A DNA stretch of 64,000 bases from G963677445 sp963678275 (GCA_963678275.1 OY782765.1:2728001-2792000); one strand, 5' to 3'; numbered from the stretch's first letter, positions 53,286-63,192 are shown. The notes: generated from the letters alone by a model not told the origin. Numbers and translations: made by a program.

Positions 53286-54248
53286 TTACAATACCCTGTA
53301 AGGTATAGCCCAGGAATTTTTCTCAACGGGAGTAGAGTCATCCTTTATAACATGCTCGGGCATCGCGTTTATTACGGCGTGAAAGTAACCGGGAAACTGG
53401 TGTGTTGTATATTCAGCTTCATAAACTTTTTCATACTGAACGCCATTAAATGCTGATGATATCAGTTCAAGTTTTTTCTTTGCCCTGTTAAATCCGTTCG
53501 GGCGGGCGCCATAAGTAAGAGTTACAAAGTCATCCACATCATAGTCACTGTTAAGCTCAATTCTTATATGCGCTGTTTCATTCGTGCCGATTACAGGAAT
53601 CTGGCCAAGAAGTCCGGCTGCTCTGTTCAGATAATATTCATTCGGGTTCTCAACTTCAATCACATCGCCATTTGGCATAGTAACAACCATTTTGGTTAAT
53701 TCTATATTATCAGTCAGCAATCCTCCGTCAAGTGTTCCCCCTTCAGGAAGCGAGATCGCGATTATTTTCCAGTTTCTGCGCGGATAGGCTGTATTGGCTA
53801 TTTTTTCGAATACCAGGTTGCGGGTTACCTGTGTGTTAAATGGTTTCTGTATAAGTGTATCGGCCCCTTCTGTATTGGTGGAATCATAGGCGGCAGCTAT
53901 AAATAATATGCCTTCAAATGTAGTAGTCATTTTTGCGTATGCCGAATCGCCTGAATACTGTATATCCATCTCACGGTTGATGACTCTCATTTTCTGCCCG
54001 ACTCTCAATGGAATAATAGGAGTATTGGTTTTGGGAAGAATAAAATCGAGAGCCTCTTCCTCATTATAATTAGGCATAAATGATTCAATCGCTTCATCTT
54101 CCTCAGCCAGCTTCATAAGGGCTTCATCATCACTGCCCGGGTCATCTGAAAAGGGATCGGTGACGCTGTTTTCTTCATTGCAGGCGGTTGTAACCAACAT
54201 AAATAAAATGGAAAGTAAAAAAATCGAAATTGCCTTTAGCTTTTTCAT
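53286..54248 (-). CDS. Lipoprotein under a sigma54-type promoter
   Basis: 320 residues: signal sequence with lipobox VTTAC (Cys23), an acidic linker (DPFSDDPGSDDEALMKLAEEDEAIE), and a beta-rich body of unknown fold. Weak immunoglobulin-like patterns are visible (FEGILFIAAAYDS, VTMPNGDVIEVENP, ALDFILPKTNTPIIPLRVG). GGAGG lies 8-9 bp before the ATG. Upstream on the same strand are a sigma54 promoter (54300-54315), three direct repeats (54365-54410) and then the CHASE2-sigma54 activator gene. It is monocistronic, closed by the terminator at 53257. Function unknown; the most likely target of that activator. Confidence 0.85.
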   Translation of the reverse strand: MKKLKAISIFLLSILFMLVTTACNEENSVTDPFSDDPGSDDEALMKLAEEDEAIESFMPNYNEEEALDFILPKTNTPIIPLRVGQKMRVINREMDIQYSGDSAYAKMTTTFEGILFIAAAYDSTNTEGADTLIQKPFNTQVTRNLVFEKIANTAYPRRNWKIIAISLPEGGTLDGGLLTDNIELTKMVVTMPNGDVIEVENPNEYYLNRAAGLLGQIPVIGTNETAHIRIELNSDYDVDDFVTLTYGARPNGFNRAKKKLELISSAFNGVQYEKVYEAEYTTHQFPGYFHAVINAMPEHVIKDDSTPVEKNSWAIPYRVL

Positions 54249-54299
54249 GTTAAATCCTCCGGTGATTGATTTTGTTTTTGATTGCTCTGCCCAACCAAA

Positions 54300-54315
54300 A
54301 GCTAAAAGCGTGCCA
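54300..54315 (-). promoter_or_regulatory. Sigma54 (-24/-12) promoter of the lipoprotein gene
   Basis: On the minus strand TGGCAC-N5-TAGCT: perfect -24 element, exact spacing and conserved GC of the -12 element, with one mismatch (TAGCT for TTGCT). Initiation near 54288 leaves a 40-nt leader containing the GGAGG ribosome site. Confidence 0.65.
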
Positions 54316-54364
54316 CAGCGGGCAAACAGATCTATTTTATTTATTTACAACAAGTTAAGGGAAT

Positions 54365-54410
54365 TGCCTGAATCACACAAATGCCTGAATAACCGTTGCA
54401 AATGCCTGAA
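54365..54410 (-). promoter_or_regulatory. Three direct repeats, candidate activator sites
   Basis: The 8-mer TTCAGGCA (minus strand) occurs three times: 54403-54410, 54382-54389 and 54365-54372, spaced 21 and 17 bp. Two copies extend to TTCAGGCATTTG. They lie 50-95 bp upstream of the -24 box, where enhancer sites for sigma54 activators are found. Confidence 0.6.
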
Positions 54411-54451
54411 ATGTTTTTCCAGTCATTTTAATTAAGGAAAGTCGGGCTCAA

Positions 54452-54850
54452 TAATTTCAGAACTCCTGATCCCGGTTTTAAAAAACAATAACTTACATGG
54501 ATTCATTCGCAAAATAAAATCGCGGGAAAGAAGTCTGGAGGAGAGTCCCGTCAGGGACGACAGATAATAGCCCCGCAATTTATTGTGGGGTAAATGGGCA
54601 ACATACAATCACAAAAAGTCCCGTCAGGGACGACAGAGACAACTTTTCATCCCCTAAAATGGCACATCTTCTTTTTTGTTTTATCGATGAATCAGAAAGA
54701 CTATTTATTTTGAGAGCTTGTGATGTGATAATTCGCGATAAACACCCCGCGATTTCATTTTGCGAGAAGTAAGGAGTTATGAATTTCAGAACTCCAGATT
54801 CCCATCAAACTATTTTGTCGTGATTTCAAATACCTTGAATCATTTTAACG
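54452..54850. repeat. Dispersed repeat copies between the lipoprotein and CHASE2 genes
   Basis: 54452-54515 repeats 15831-15900. Two direct copies of AGTCCCGTCAGGGACGACAG lie at 54544-54563 and 54617-54636, each with an internal GTCCCGTCAGGGAC hairpin, separated by another hairpin (CCCCGCAAT/ATTGTGGGG). 54781-54850 matches 16527-16597 in inverted orientation. No gene is supported here. Confidence 0.7.
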
Positions 54851-54906
54851 AATTTCTCTCGATTAAATCCTCTACCTAAGGCGCCGAATATAATTCAGAG
54901 TGTGTT

Positions 54907-55077
54907 ATATGGTGTACCTGGCGGCACACTTTGCGGCTTTCTTCTTTTTTCTACCAATATTTTGCCCCTAACGGGGCATTCTTAAATAGCAATTTTTATT
55001 TTTTGTCCCGTTAGGGACATCATATTGGTAAAAAAGAAATAAGCAAAAAATTCGGTGTGCCGTCAGGTACACCATAT
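54907..55077. repeat. Large inverted repeat (REP/MITE-like)
   Basis: Arms of about 72 bp (54907-54978 and 55004-55077) run ATATGGTGTACCTGGCGGCACAC... and its near-complement, including ACCAATAT/ATATTGGT and the inner hairpins CCCCTAACGGGG and GTCCCGTTAGGGAC. A single-arm relative lies at 15986-16004. The structure is typical of short non-autonomous palindromic elements. Confidence 0.8.
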
Positions 55078-55190
55078 TTATCCGCGAGAGTGGGAACGGA
55101 GAAAAAAAGCGCATAACGCCTTGAAAGATACGACCGGGAGGTTTAAATGAGGACTTTTTTCGAATTTCTTTTTGTTCCGGCTTTGCCGGC

Positions 55191-57626
55191 TCAGGCAATA
55201 ATTTTTCTGATAACCTCATCCAGGTAAAAATGAAATTTCTGCGGAAGGTTTTTATATTTGGAGGAAAAGAGTTCTTTCAGCTTTTCGAAATCTCTCGTCC
55301 CTGCCGAGGCAATATCTTTCTTTAAATTGTTAAGATAGGTTTTCCCTTTAGAACTCACCTTATCGAAAGCCGCCCCGCTCTTGACACCGGCGACAGCTTT
55401 AACCGCCATATCGAAATTATAATCGGCAGTGTAATACTCCCTAAAAAATATTCCCCTGAAATTCTCAGAGACCGCCGTTCTGCTTAATCCGCCAAGTTCT
55501 TTCGCGGTCTCATTGATTGACGAATGTGAAAATTCTTTTTTTCGCAGAAGCTCAAGTATCTGTTGGTCGGTATCATCCCTGCCGAGGCGGGCAATTTGTT
55601 CAGGCAGATCTTTAACCTGTATTAAATCTCTTTCTTCAGCCGCGGCCAAAATCGCGGCTCTTTTAATAACCGATTCCAGCTCCCTGATATTGCCGGGCCA
55701 GTTAAATAATTTCAGCTTTTCAGCGGCGGCTTCGGAAAGTTTCAGACGCGGATTTTCCCGGCTTACAAAAAAGTCAGCCAGAATAATAATATCCTCCTTT
55801 CTTTCTCTAAGGGGAGGAAGTTCGATAGTAATAACATTAAGACGATAATAAAGGTCTTCCCTGAATTTTTTCTCTTTAACAAGCTGCGCCAGATTTTTAT
55901 TGGTAGCCGCTACCACCCTTACATCGGTCAACAATGAAGCTGATGAACCGACCTTTTCAATTTCACCCGATTGAAGAACCCTTAACAATTTCACCTGAAA
56001 ATTTTCACTCGTTTCACCAATTTCATCAAGGAAAATTGTTCCATGGTCCGCAGCTTCAAATCTTCCCTTCTTATCGCTGACCGCCCCGGTAAACGCTCCC
56101 TTAACATGCCCGAAAAGCTCACTTTCCAGCAAGGTTTCACTTAATGCCGCGCAATTTACCGCTATAAAAGGTTTTCCTTTACGGCTGCTAAGTTCATGAA
56201 CAGCGCGGGCAGCCAGCTCTTTACCGCTTCCGCTTTCTCCTGTGATCAAAATATTGGCTTCTGATGGCGCCACCTTTTTTATCATAGTGATCACTTTTTT
56301 CATGACGCGGCCGGAATATATCATTCCCATAAAGTTTTCCGGCCCTGTTTCAGTCAGAATACCGGTATCAGGATAATTGTCACCTCTCTCCTCCCTGAGT
56401 TCTTTTATTTCTTCTTTTAACGCAACAACTTTGTTTATTACCCCTGTATCACCTTCCCGCGAGTCGGCCTCCAGTTCCGACTCAAGTTTTTTCAGTTCAG
56501 CCTCCTTCCGCTCAAGCCTTCCTTTTAACTTTATACTTTCATTCCCGGCTTTTTCAAATTCTGTTTCTTTTTCGACAAATGAGATATAAAGTTCAACCGG
56601 CAGAATAAATAAAACCAAAAGAAAATATAAGCCTGAGTTTATATTCAGCAACAACACGGTGACAAACAGGATATATAAAATAATTCCGGCAAAAAGCAGA
56701 GATATGTACTTAAGAGTAATGAACCTGCCGGAGGTAAAAAAGAGAAGCGCGGTGATCATGATAAAAAACAGTATTGTGCTGATAAGGAAATAACTATTAT
56801 CAGCCATCCTGTTATTTAATATATTATCAAGAAAGAGAGCGTGAAGGAAAATTCCATTATCTGAAAATGAAACATCCGATTCTACTCTTTTCGCTATGGA
56901 GGGAGCAGTAACACCGACAAGAACAATTTTGTTTCCGATAAAAATTCCCTGCTCTTTTTCATCCAGCCGCAGGAATTCCAGAAGTGAAATTCTATTAAAT
57001 TTTTCAGTATTAACCAGGGTATTTATTCTGGATTCAGCGCTTATCCTGCTCTCCTCACCGCAGATTTCCGCCAGCCTGATAACAAATGCCGGTTCGAATG
57101 TCTGCCCCGATTTAATTCCCGGCGGAATAATAAACCCGTTGGAATATAGATAATTAATATGCCCCGTTTTAATATTATCCTTCTTAAAGATCGGATAATA
57201 AATGGTATCGGCGTCATAAGGGGGGAATTCGTCGACATTTTCCCCAAAAGATGCCAGAACAATATTATCACTCTTTTTCAGTTCTCCCGCGAAAACATCA
57301 TTATAAACTGACTGGAATGAAAGGTCATCGGCAAAAAATATTTCAATTCCGGCTGCTTTTACACCCGCTTCGCGGAATCTGCTGACAAGCAGAGCGTAAT
57401 AATTTCTTTTTACAGGCCAGCGCAGGTTAGTTATATCCTCTTCATTTATTTCCAGAATTACTATATTGCTGTCAGGCGCTGCCATCAGGAAACCGGGAGT
57501 CAGATTATTTTTTATAAAATCATTGACCTTTTTATCAAAACCTGTTATACTTATAAGAATACCCGCTACCAGGGGTAAAAGCCAGAGAAATTTGATTTTC
57601 GATATTGTCTTTTGATTATTATACAT
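55191..57626 (-). CDS. Membrane CHASE2-sigma54 activator fusion
   Basis: 811 residues: N-terminal helix (about 12-28), extracytoplasmic CHASE2 sensor (about 40-275; IVILEINEEDITNLRWPVKR, NKIVLVGVTAPSI), three membrane helices (about 277-297, 303-328, 330-350), a coiled coil (352-415), and an AAA+ sigma54-interaction domain (430-665). Walker A is GESGSGKE (463-470), the GAFTGA loop 510-515 and Walker B GTIFLDE (529-535). An HTH-like region (about 687-725; ETAKELGGLSRTAVSENF) is followed by about 85 further helical residues. CHASE2 is usually joined to cyclases or kinases, so direct joining to a sigma54 activator is uncommon. It would transmit an envelope signal to promoters such as 54300-54315. 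Confidence 0.93.
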   Translation of the reverse strand: MYNNQKTISKIKFLWLLPLVAGILISITGFDKKVNDFIKNNLTPGFLMAAPDSNIVILEINEEDITNLRWPVKRNYYALLVSRFREAGVKAAGIEIFFADDLSFQSVYNDVFAGELKKSDNIVLASFGENVDEFPPYDADTIYYPIFKKDNIKTGHINYLYSNGFIIPPGIKSGQTFEPAFVIRLAEICGEESRISAESRINTLVNTEKFNRISLLEFLRLDEKEQGIFIGNKIVLVGVTAPSIAKRVESDVSFSDNGIFLHALFLDNILNNRMADNSYFLISTILFFIMITALLFFTSGRFITLKYISLLFAGIILYILFVTVLLLNINSGLYFLLVLFILPVELYISFVEKETEFEKAGNESIKLKGRLERKEAELKKLESELEADSREGDTGVINKVVALKEEIKELREERGDNYPDTGILTETGPENFMGMIYSGRVMKKVITMIKKVAPSEANILITGESGSGKELAARAVHELSSRKGKPFIAVNCAALSETLLESELFGHVKGAFTGAVSDKKGRFEAADHGTIFLDEIGETSENFQVKLLRVLQSGEIEKVGSSASLLTDVRVVAATNKNLAQLVKEKKFREDLYYRLNVITIELPPLRERKEDIIILADFFVSRENPRLKLSEAAAEKLKLFNWPGNIRELESVIKRAAILAAAEERDLIQVKDLPEQIARLGRDDTDQQILELLRKKEFSHSSINETAKELGGLSRTAVSENFRGIFFREYYTADYNFDMAVKAVAGVKSGAAFDKVSSKGKTYLNNLKKDIASAGTRDFEKLKELFSSKYKNLPQKFHFYLDEVIRKIIA

Positions 57627-57713
57627 AAAAAATTAATTTGAGAAAGGGATTATAATTTACAAAATTACTGAATTAAATGATTTAAAACATTAGTCGTAAC
57701 CGGAGGAAAAACA

Positions 57714-58505
57714 ATGACCATCAACGGATTGAAAGTTTACACAGAGGGTGAGAGTAAAAACAGGCCGATGTTATTTATCCACGGTTTCCCATATAATCAT
57801 AAAATGTGGGATTTCCAGGCCGAAGCGCTTAAGGATGAATATTATATAATCCGGTATGATATCAGGGGACTCGGTAAAAGTTCGGTAGGAGACGGACAAT
57901 ACACCATGGAAATGTATGTTGATGATCTTTTCGCCATTATGGATAAAATGAAGCTGGAAGATCCTGTGGTTTGCGGATTATCGATGGGAGGATATATCCT
58001 TTTCAGAGCGGTGGAAAGAGATCAGTCAAAATTTGGCAGTGTTATTTTTTGTGATACAAAACCTTTCGGCGATGACAACGCGGGTAAGTTAAAAAGAGCG
58101 AATTCAATAAAGCAGATAAATGAAGAAGGATTAAAATCGTTCACCTCTTCTTTTGTGCCCAACTGCTTCTGGCAGGAGACAATAGATAAAAAACATGATC
58201 TTTACAAATCAGTTCTTTCAGAGACGAACAAAAACAGCGACACAGGTGTTAAAGGAGCTCAGATAGCGATGATAAGCAGAACTGATACCAGCGGAATTCT
58301 GCCCGCGTTAAAAATTCCCGCGCTGGTTATCTGCGGTGAACATGACGCCCTTACTCCCCCGGCTGTTATGAGTGAATTTTCTTCGGTAATGGCAGGAGCG
58401 GTATACCGGACTATTCCCGACGCGGGGCACATGGCGCCTCTTGAAAATCCGGACGCTGTTAATCTTGTTATTCGTGATTTCCTCGCCGGCAAACTTGAAC
58501 AATAA
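57714..58505 (+). CDS. Alpha/beta hydrolase
   Basis: 263 residues with the full hydrolase triad: Ser90 in CGLSMGGY, Asp211 in CGEHDALTPP and His239 in DAGHMAPLENP; the oxyanion loop is FIHGFPYNHKMW. It resembles 3-oxoadipate enol-lactonase/haloperoxidase-type enzymes, but no aromatic-degradation genes are nearby, so the substrate is unknown. GGAGG precedes the ATG by 7-8 bp. It is divergent from the CHASE2 activator gene (87-bp shared region), and glnE follows after 7 bp. Confidence 0.9.
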   Translation: MTINGLKVYTEGESKNRPMLFIHGFPYNHKMWDFQAEALKDEYYIIRYDIRGLGKSSVGDGQYTMEMYVDDLFAIMDKMKLEDPVVCGLSMGGYILFRAVERDQSKFGSVIFCDTKPFGDDNAGKLKRANSIKQINEEGLKSFTSSFVPNCFWQETIDKKHDLYKSVLSETNKNSDTGVKGAQIAMISRTDTSGILPALKIPALVICGEHDALTPPAVMSEFSSVMAGAVYRTIPDAGHMAPLENPDAVNLVIRDFLAGKLEQ

Positions 58506-58512
58506 AGCAGTT

Positions 58513-61308
58513 ATGTTAAAATTTAACCCGACTTATAAAGTATCAGAAGATTTATTTAATTTCCTTGTCAGGTCTACCGGAGGCGCGTTTCCGTCGGCAA
58601 GGATGGAAGAACTTACCTCCCTTATTGAAAAGGAGGCGGAAAAATATTTTTTCACAAAATCATCCGAAGCGAATCTTATCCGGATTATCGGGGCTTCTTA
58701 CGACAAATACTTTTTTCTTAATGACTGCCTCCGTTATCCTTTTCATGTCGAAATTATTACCGCGATCGCCGCTAACAGCAATTATCTTACTGATATTGTT
58801 GTGCGCAATCCCGAATTGCTTTCACTGGTTTTTGACACTTCATTTCTGACAAAAGATACCGATCCCCTTTCACTTAAAACCGAACTTGCCACGGCTCTTT
58901 CCAGGTATAAAGGTTTTTCTTCAAAGCTGAATTTTTTAAGGATATTCAGGCGACGCATGCTGCTGAAAACAGGGATCAATGATATTCTGGGCAATATATC
59001 CCTCGACCAGGTGACAGGAGAAATCGCTTTAATCGCGAAAGCGGTGTCGGAAGCTCTCTTCGCTCTTACCCTGAATGAAATATTGTTAAAATATAAGACA
59101 GCCGGGAATAAAGGGAAATATTGCCTCGCTGCCCTGGGAAAACTGGGTGGCGATGAGCTTAACTACAGTTCGGATGTTGACTTCATTCTCTTTTATGAGG
59201 AGGATTTCCCTGTTAAAAAAGGAGTTTATTATTCACAGGTTTTAACCGAAGCGGCGCATCTTTTTATTCAGTCGGCAACCGAAGTTACCGACAGAGGTTT
59301 CTTATACCGTGTTGATTTCCGTCTTCGCCCCGATGGCCGTAATTCTCCCCTCTGCCGTTCTGTTACCGAATATATGAACTATTACGAAGGAAGAGGTGAA
59401 GACTGGGAAAGACAAATGCTTATTAAACTGAGCTTTTCGGGAGGAGATAAAACTCTCTATTTTAAGTTTAAAAACTATATAAGCCATTTTGTCTATCCCT
59501 CCTCATTTTCAAAATCACCCCTGGAACAGATCAAAAGAATGAAAAGGAGGATTGAACTGCGGGGAGGCGATGAGGAAAATATTAAAATTATCAGCGGCGG
59601 AATAAGAGATATCGAGTTTTCAATTCAGGCCCTGCAGCTTATAAACGGGGGGGCGAAGCATGATATAAGAACAGGCAATTCACTTGAGGCGATAACTGCG
59701 CTCGAAAAACACTCACTTCTCTCTTCCGATGAAGCCGCGATATTCAGGGAATCTTATATCTTCTATAGAAAAATTGAACATTATCTGCAATTGATGAATG
59801 ATAAACAGACTCACGTTATCCCCGCCGAAGGAGAACTGACAGATAAACTTGCCTTTTTCCTCGGGTTTAATTCAAGAGAACAATTTTTTTCGCGCCTGAC
59901 TCAACGCCGAAACCGGGTAAGACATATTTTTAATATGATCTTTAATTCCGAAGGGGATTCCGAAATGCTCAGGGAAGAAATACCGGAAATTAATTTCAAA
60001 GATCAAAAAAAGGCTGAAAAGAACCTTGAGTTTCTAAGAACCGGGACCGGGCTGCTCGGGACAAAAAGATTTGATAAAAAAACCATTGAACTCTTCAGTG
60101 TTATTGAACCGACTCTTCACGACTACCTGATTGAATCCGCCGATCCTGATCTTGCCCTCGATAATCTTACCCGGCTCATAGGGTTTACAATCTTCCCCTC
60201 AATTTGGTATAAAGAATTTACCAGCAGGAAATTTTTCACCGACTTTCTCGATGTCTGCTCATATTCGAGCAGGGCTATCGAGCTGCTCTGCACAGACCAT
60301 TCACTCGAAGAAATGTATATCACCCGCCGGGTTTTTTCCAAAGAACTGGCAAGCTGGTTTGAAGTGCTCAATATCAGGCAGATAAGATTTGTCCTCGCCG
60401 TTCAGCTTGCGCTCAGGCTCATTCCCTTCAGAAAGTTTTCCCGTGTTTTGCATGATTATTATAAAAGTAAACTGCGTGAAATCCTTCTTTCGGTTGATCC
60501 CGCGTATGATTATTTCCTCGCCGGGCTGGGCAGTTTCGGAGCTTCCGAAATGACCTTCGCTTCTGACCTCGATCTTATTGTTGTCGTCCGGAATGTGGAA
60601 GATATCGAACAGGCTAATAAAGACTTTCAGAAATTTCTTATGTATACCAGGGAGAGGCTGAACCCGCTGGAAATAGATTTCCGGCTGCGTCCCGAAGGCA
60701 GGAACTCCCCCCTCGTAGCCGATCTTGAACAATATAAAAAATACCTCGCTTCAAGAGCGCAGGTTTGGGAATATCAGTCATTTGCCAAAATGCGTTTTAT
60801 CGCGGGGAAAGAAAATCTTTATGAAGAATTTACCGAACTGATAAGTGAAAATATAAAACGTTTTGAGAAGGAACCGCTAAAAACCGAAATAAATGATATG
60901 CTGAAAAAAGTGCGCAAACAGGGTATATCCGGTTTCGGCAATATATTTAATATAAAAAAAAGCCGCGGGGGAATTCTGGACCTTGATTTCCTTACACAGT
61001 ATCTCCATCTTTCCGATAAAGAGAGTTTCCAGATGCTCGCCGGAAGGGATATTCCGGGACGGCTGATGTTTTTTACCGACATCCTCACCCAAAGCCAGGA
61101 AATTGAACAGGCTTACGCTTTCCTGAAAGAAACCGAACTGGTCATTCAGAACCTCTTTAATACCAATAATTCTATTCTTCCCGGCGACCAGGTAAAAAGA
61201 AAGATGATAGCGAACGGTCTGAAAATAAACCTCAGGGATTTTGAGGAAAAACTTAAACAATCCATAAACATTATTTCTGCCAACTATGATCAAATTATGA
61301 GAGGATAA
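58513..61308 (+). CDS. glnE: Glutamine synthetase adenylyltransferase-like protein
   Basis: 931 residues with two nucleotidyltransferase domains as in GlnE. The first has LGKLGGDELNYSSDVDFIL (Asp221, Asp223) and FRLRPDGRNSPL. The second has LGSFGASEMTFASDLDLIV (near 684-686) and FRLRPEGRNSPL. Each is followed by a helical bundle. In the known enzyme one half adenylylates and the other de-adenylylates glutamine synthetase. An in-frame ATG at 58441 would overlap the hydrolase gene by 65 bp; the ATG at 58513 is preferred. Neither glnA nor a PII gene is nearby. Confidence 0.93.
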   Translation: MLKFNPTYKVSEDLFNFLVRSTGGAFPSARMEELTSLIEKEAEKYFFTKSSEANLIRIIGASYDKYFFLNDCLRYPFHVEIITAIAANSNYLTDIVVRNPELLSLVFDTSFLTKDTDPLSLKTELATALSRYKGFSSKLNFLRIFRRRMLLKTGINDILGNISLDQVTGEIALIAKAVSEALFALTLNEILLKYKTAGNKGKYCLAALGKLGGDELNYSSDVDFILFYEEDFPVKKGVYYSQVLTEAAHLFIQSATEVTDRGFLYRVDFRLRPDGRNSPLCRSVTEYMNYYEGRGEDWERQMLIKLSFSGGDKTLYFKFKNYISHFVYPSSFSKSPLEQIKRMKRRIELRGGDEENIKIISGGIRDIEFSIQALQLINGGAKHDIRTGNSLEAITALEKHSLLSSDEAAIFRESYIFYRKIEHYLQLMNDKQTHVIPAEGELTDKLAFFLGFNSREQFFSRLTQRRNRVRHIFNMIFNSEGDSEMLREEIPEINFKDQKKAEKNLEFLRTGTGLLGTKRFDKKTIELFSVIEPTLHDYLIESADPDLALDNLTRLIGFTIFPSIWYKEFTSRKFFTDFLDVCSYSSRAIELLCTDHSLEEMYITRRVFSKELASWFEVLNIRQIRFVLAVQLALRLIPFRKFSRVLHDYYKSKLREILLSVDPAYDYFLAGLGSFGASEMTFASDLDLIVVVRNVEDIEQANKDFQKFLMYTRERLNPLEIDFRLRPEGRNSPLVADLEQYKKYLASRAQVWEYQSFAKMRFIAGKENLYEEFTELISENIKRFEKEPLKTEINDMLKKVRKQGISGFGNIFNIKKSRGGILDLDFLTQYLHLSDKESFQMLAGRDIPGRLMFFTDILTQSQEIEQAYAFLKETELVIQNLFNTNNSILPGDQVKRKMIANGLKINLRDFEEKLKQSINIISANYDQIMRG

Positions 61309-63192
61309 ATGGAATTGATCAGAAAATATTATCCTTATCTGACAGGATTTTTTGTTTTTGTAATTTATCTTACCACTATCGCGCCTTCGGCGATACAGAT
61401 TGACTCGGGAGAACTGGCGGCTGTGCAGGCGCTGCCGGGAATAGCTCACCCCACAGGCTACCCCCTTTTCACAATGCTCGGATGGCTCTTTCTGCAGATT
61501 CCTCTCCCCTTCAGCGATATATTTATGAGCAACCTTCTCGCCTCTTTGTGGTGCGCCATAGGAGTGATTTTGTTCGTGAAATCCGCCTCTCTTTTACTCT
61601 CAAATATCGAGATAATTAAAACTGAAAAGAAGGGGAAGAAAAAAAGCGAGATCAAAGAAAGACCTTCTGAAATAAATATAATTTTAGCTTCAGTTACCGC
61701 CGGACTAATACTCGCGTTCAGCAAAACATTCTGGCTGCAATCAGTTTCCGTGGAGGTATATTCTCTTCATATCCTGACGATAAACATTGTTATCCTGCTG
61801 CTTATTAAAGTCTGGTTCGGCGAGGGGACCTACAAAAACTGGCTATATGTTGCCGCCGCGCTTGCCCTCTCATTTTCAAACCATATGACCACCCTGCTTA
61901 TCCTGCCCGGAATTGCTTACATTTTTTTCAGAAAAGAAAAATTCGGCAAACCAGCGTTTATGAAACTCGGCTCCATGCTGGCTCTTTTTTTCCCTCTGCT
62001 CGGCGTTATTTATTCCTATCTTCCTTTAAGGGCTTCAGCCTCCCCCCTGCTCAACTGGGGTAACGCGATAAACTTCGAAAATTTCTGGCGCCATTTTACC
62101 GGAAAACAATACCAGGTCTGGCTATTCTCCTCAACAGATTCCGCCAAAAAACAGCTTGCCTATTTTTTTGAGAATCTGCCGGGTGAATTTGTCTATGCCG
62201 GTCTGATTATCGCTATAATCGGGATAATCTTCGCCCTTAACAATCATAAAAAGGTTTTCTGGTTCCTTGGAATAACTCTTGTCGCCACAGTAGCCTATTC
62301 AATCAATTATGATATTGTGGATATTGATTCCTATTTCCTCCTCGCTTTTATTTCACTCTCATTTTTCGCCGGGTATGGAGTTCTTTTTCTTCTGCGTTAT
62401 TTCCGGAATACCCTCCCCTCATGGGGAATTTACCTCATTCCGGTTATTCTTTTTGTTATCCCCCTGGCGGGCAACTACGCCGAAGCGGATTATTCCGACT
62501 TTTACATCATTGAAGATTACACCCGCGAATTGTTACAGAGTACGGAAAAAGAATCAATTGTTTTAAGCTACCAGTGGGATTATTTCCTGGCCGCCTCCTA
62601 TTATTACCAGTATGTTGAAAATTTAAGAAGAGATGTTACTGTAATCGATAAGGAACTGATTCGGAGATCATGGTACTTCACCCAAATGGAAACAATATCC
62701 CCAGGAATTTTTAAGGGACAGGAGGAAACCGTTAATAACTTTCTGCGGGCGCTTCAGCCTTTTGAACGGGGGGGGCAGTTTAACAGTCAGCTTCTCGAAA
62801 GGTTGTACCAGTCATTGATGACCGGGCTGATTTCAAATAACAGCGAACGCGACTTTTACATAGGACCCGAGCTTTTTGATAATGAAATGAAGAGAGGAGA
62901 ATTTTCCCCTCCCGAAGGATATATTCTTGTGCCCCACCTGTTTTTATACAAACTGGTAAAAACAAAAGAATATGTGCCCTGCCCCGATCCCGATTTTAAC
63001 CTGCGGTTTCCTGAAAAGGGAAATTATTACTCAGATTTTATAAAAAAACTTGCCTCCGCGGTTTTAATCAACAGGGCATTTTATGAAATGCAGTATAACA
63101 AACCGGAAAGGGCTAAAATTTATCTTAAGAAAGTAATTGAACAATATAAAGGGGTGAGAATACCCCAACAATTAAGGGGGCTGCTGAATTGA
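61309..63192 (+). CDS. DUF2723 polytopic membrane protein
   Basis: 627 residues. The N-terminus LTTIAPSAIQIDSGELAAVQALPGIAHPTGYPLFTMLGWLF (about 20-60) is the DUF2723 signature, with the acidic pair near the first extracytoplasmic loop as in GT-C glycosyltransferases/protein O-mannosyltransferases. About ten to eleven helices follow to residue 380, then a soluble C-terminal part. Some DUF2723 proteins of Bacteroidota are reported protein O-glycosylation enzymes; the role here is inferred from the fold. It begins at the base after the glnE stop and overlaps arfB by 4 bp. Confidence 0.88.
   Translation: MELIRKYYPYLTGFFVFVIYLTTIAPSAIQIDSGELAAVQALPGIAHPTGYPLFTMLGWLFLQIPLPFSDIFMSNLLASLWCAIGVILFVKSASLLLSNIEIIKTEKKGKKKSEIKERPSEINIILASVTAGLILAFSKTFWLQSVSVEVYSLHILTINIVILLLIKVWFGEGTYKNWLYVAAALALSFSNHMTTLLILPGIAYIFFRKEKFGKPAFMKLGSMLALFFPLLGVIYSYLPLRASASPLLNWGNAINFENFWRHFTGKQYQVWLFSSTDSAKKQLAYFFENLPGEFVYAGLIIAIIGIIFALNNHKKVFWFLGITLVATVAYSINYDIVDIDSYFLLAFISLSFFAGYGVLFLLRYFRNTLPSWGIYLIPVILFVIPLAGNYAEADYSDFYIIEDYTRELLQSTEKESIVLSYQWDYFLAASYYYQYVENLRRDVTVIDKELIRRSWYFTQMETISPGIFKGQEETVNNFLRALQPFERGGQFNSQLLERLYQSLMTGLISNNSERDFYIGPELFDNEMKRGEFSPPEGYILVPHLFLYKLVKTKEYVPCPDPDFNLRFPEKGNYYSDFIKKLASAVLINRAFYEMQYNKPERAKIYLKKVIEQYKGVRIPQQLRGLLN

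Noticed and set aside
58441..58512. Longer GlnE start resembling a signal peptide
   Set aside because: The extra 24 codons lie within the hydrolase gene in another frame; a cytosolic adenylyltransferase needs no signal peptide.
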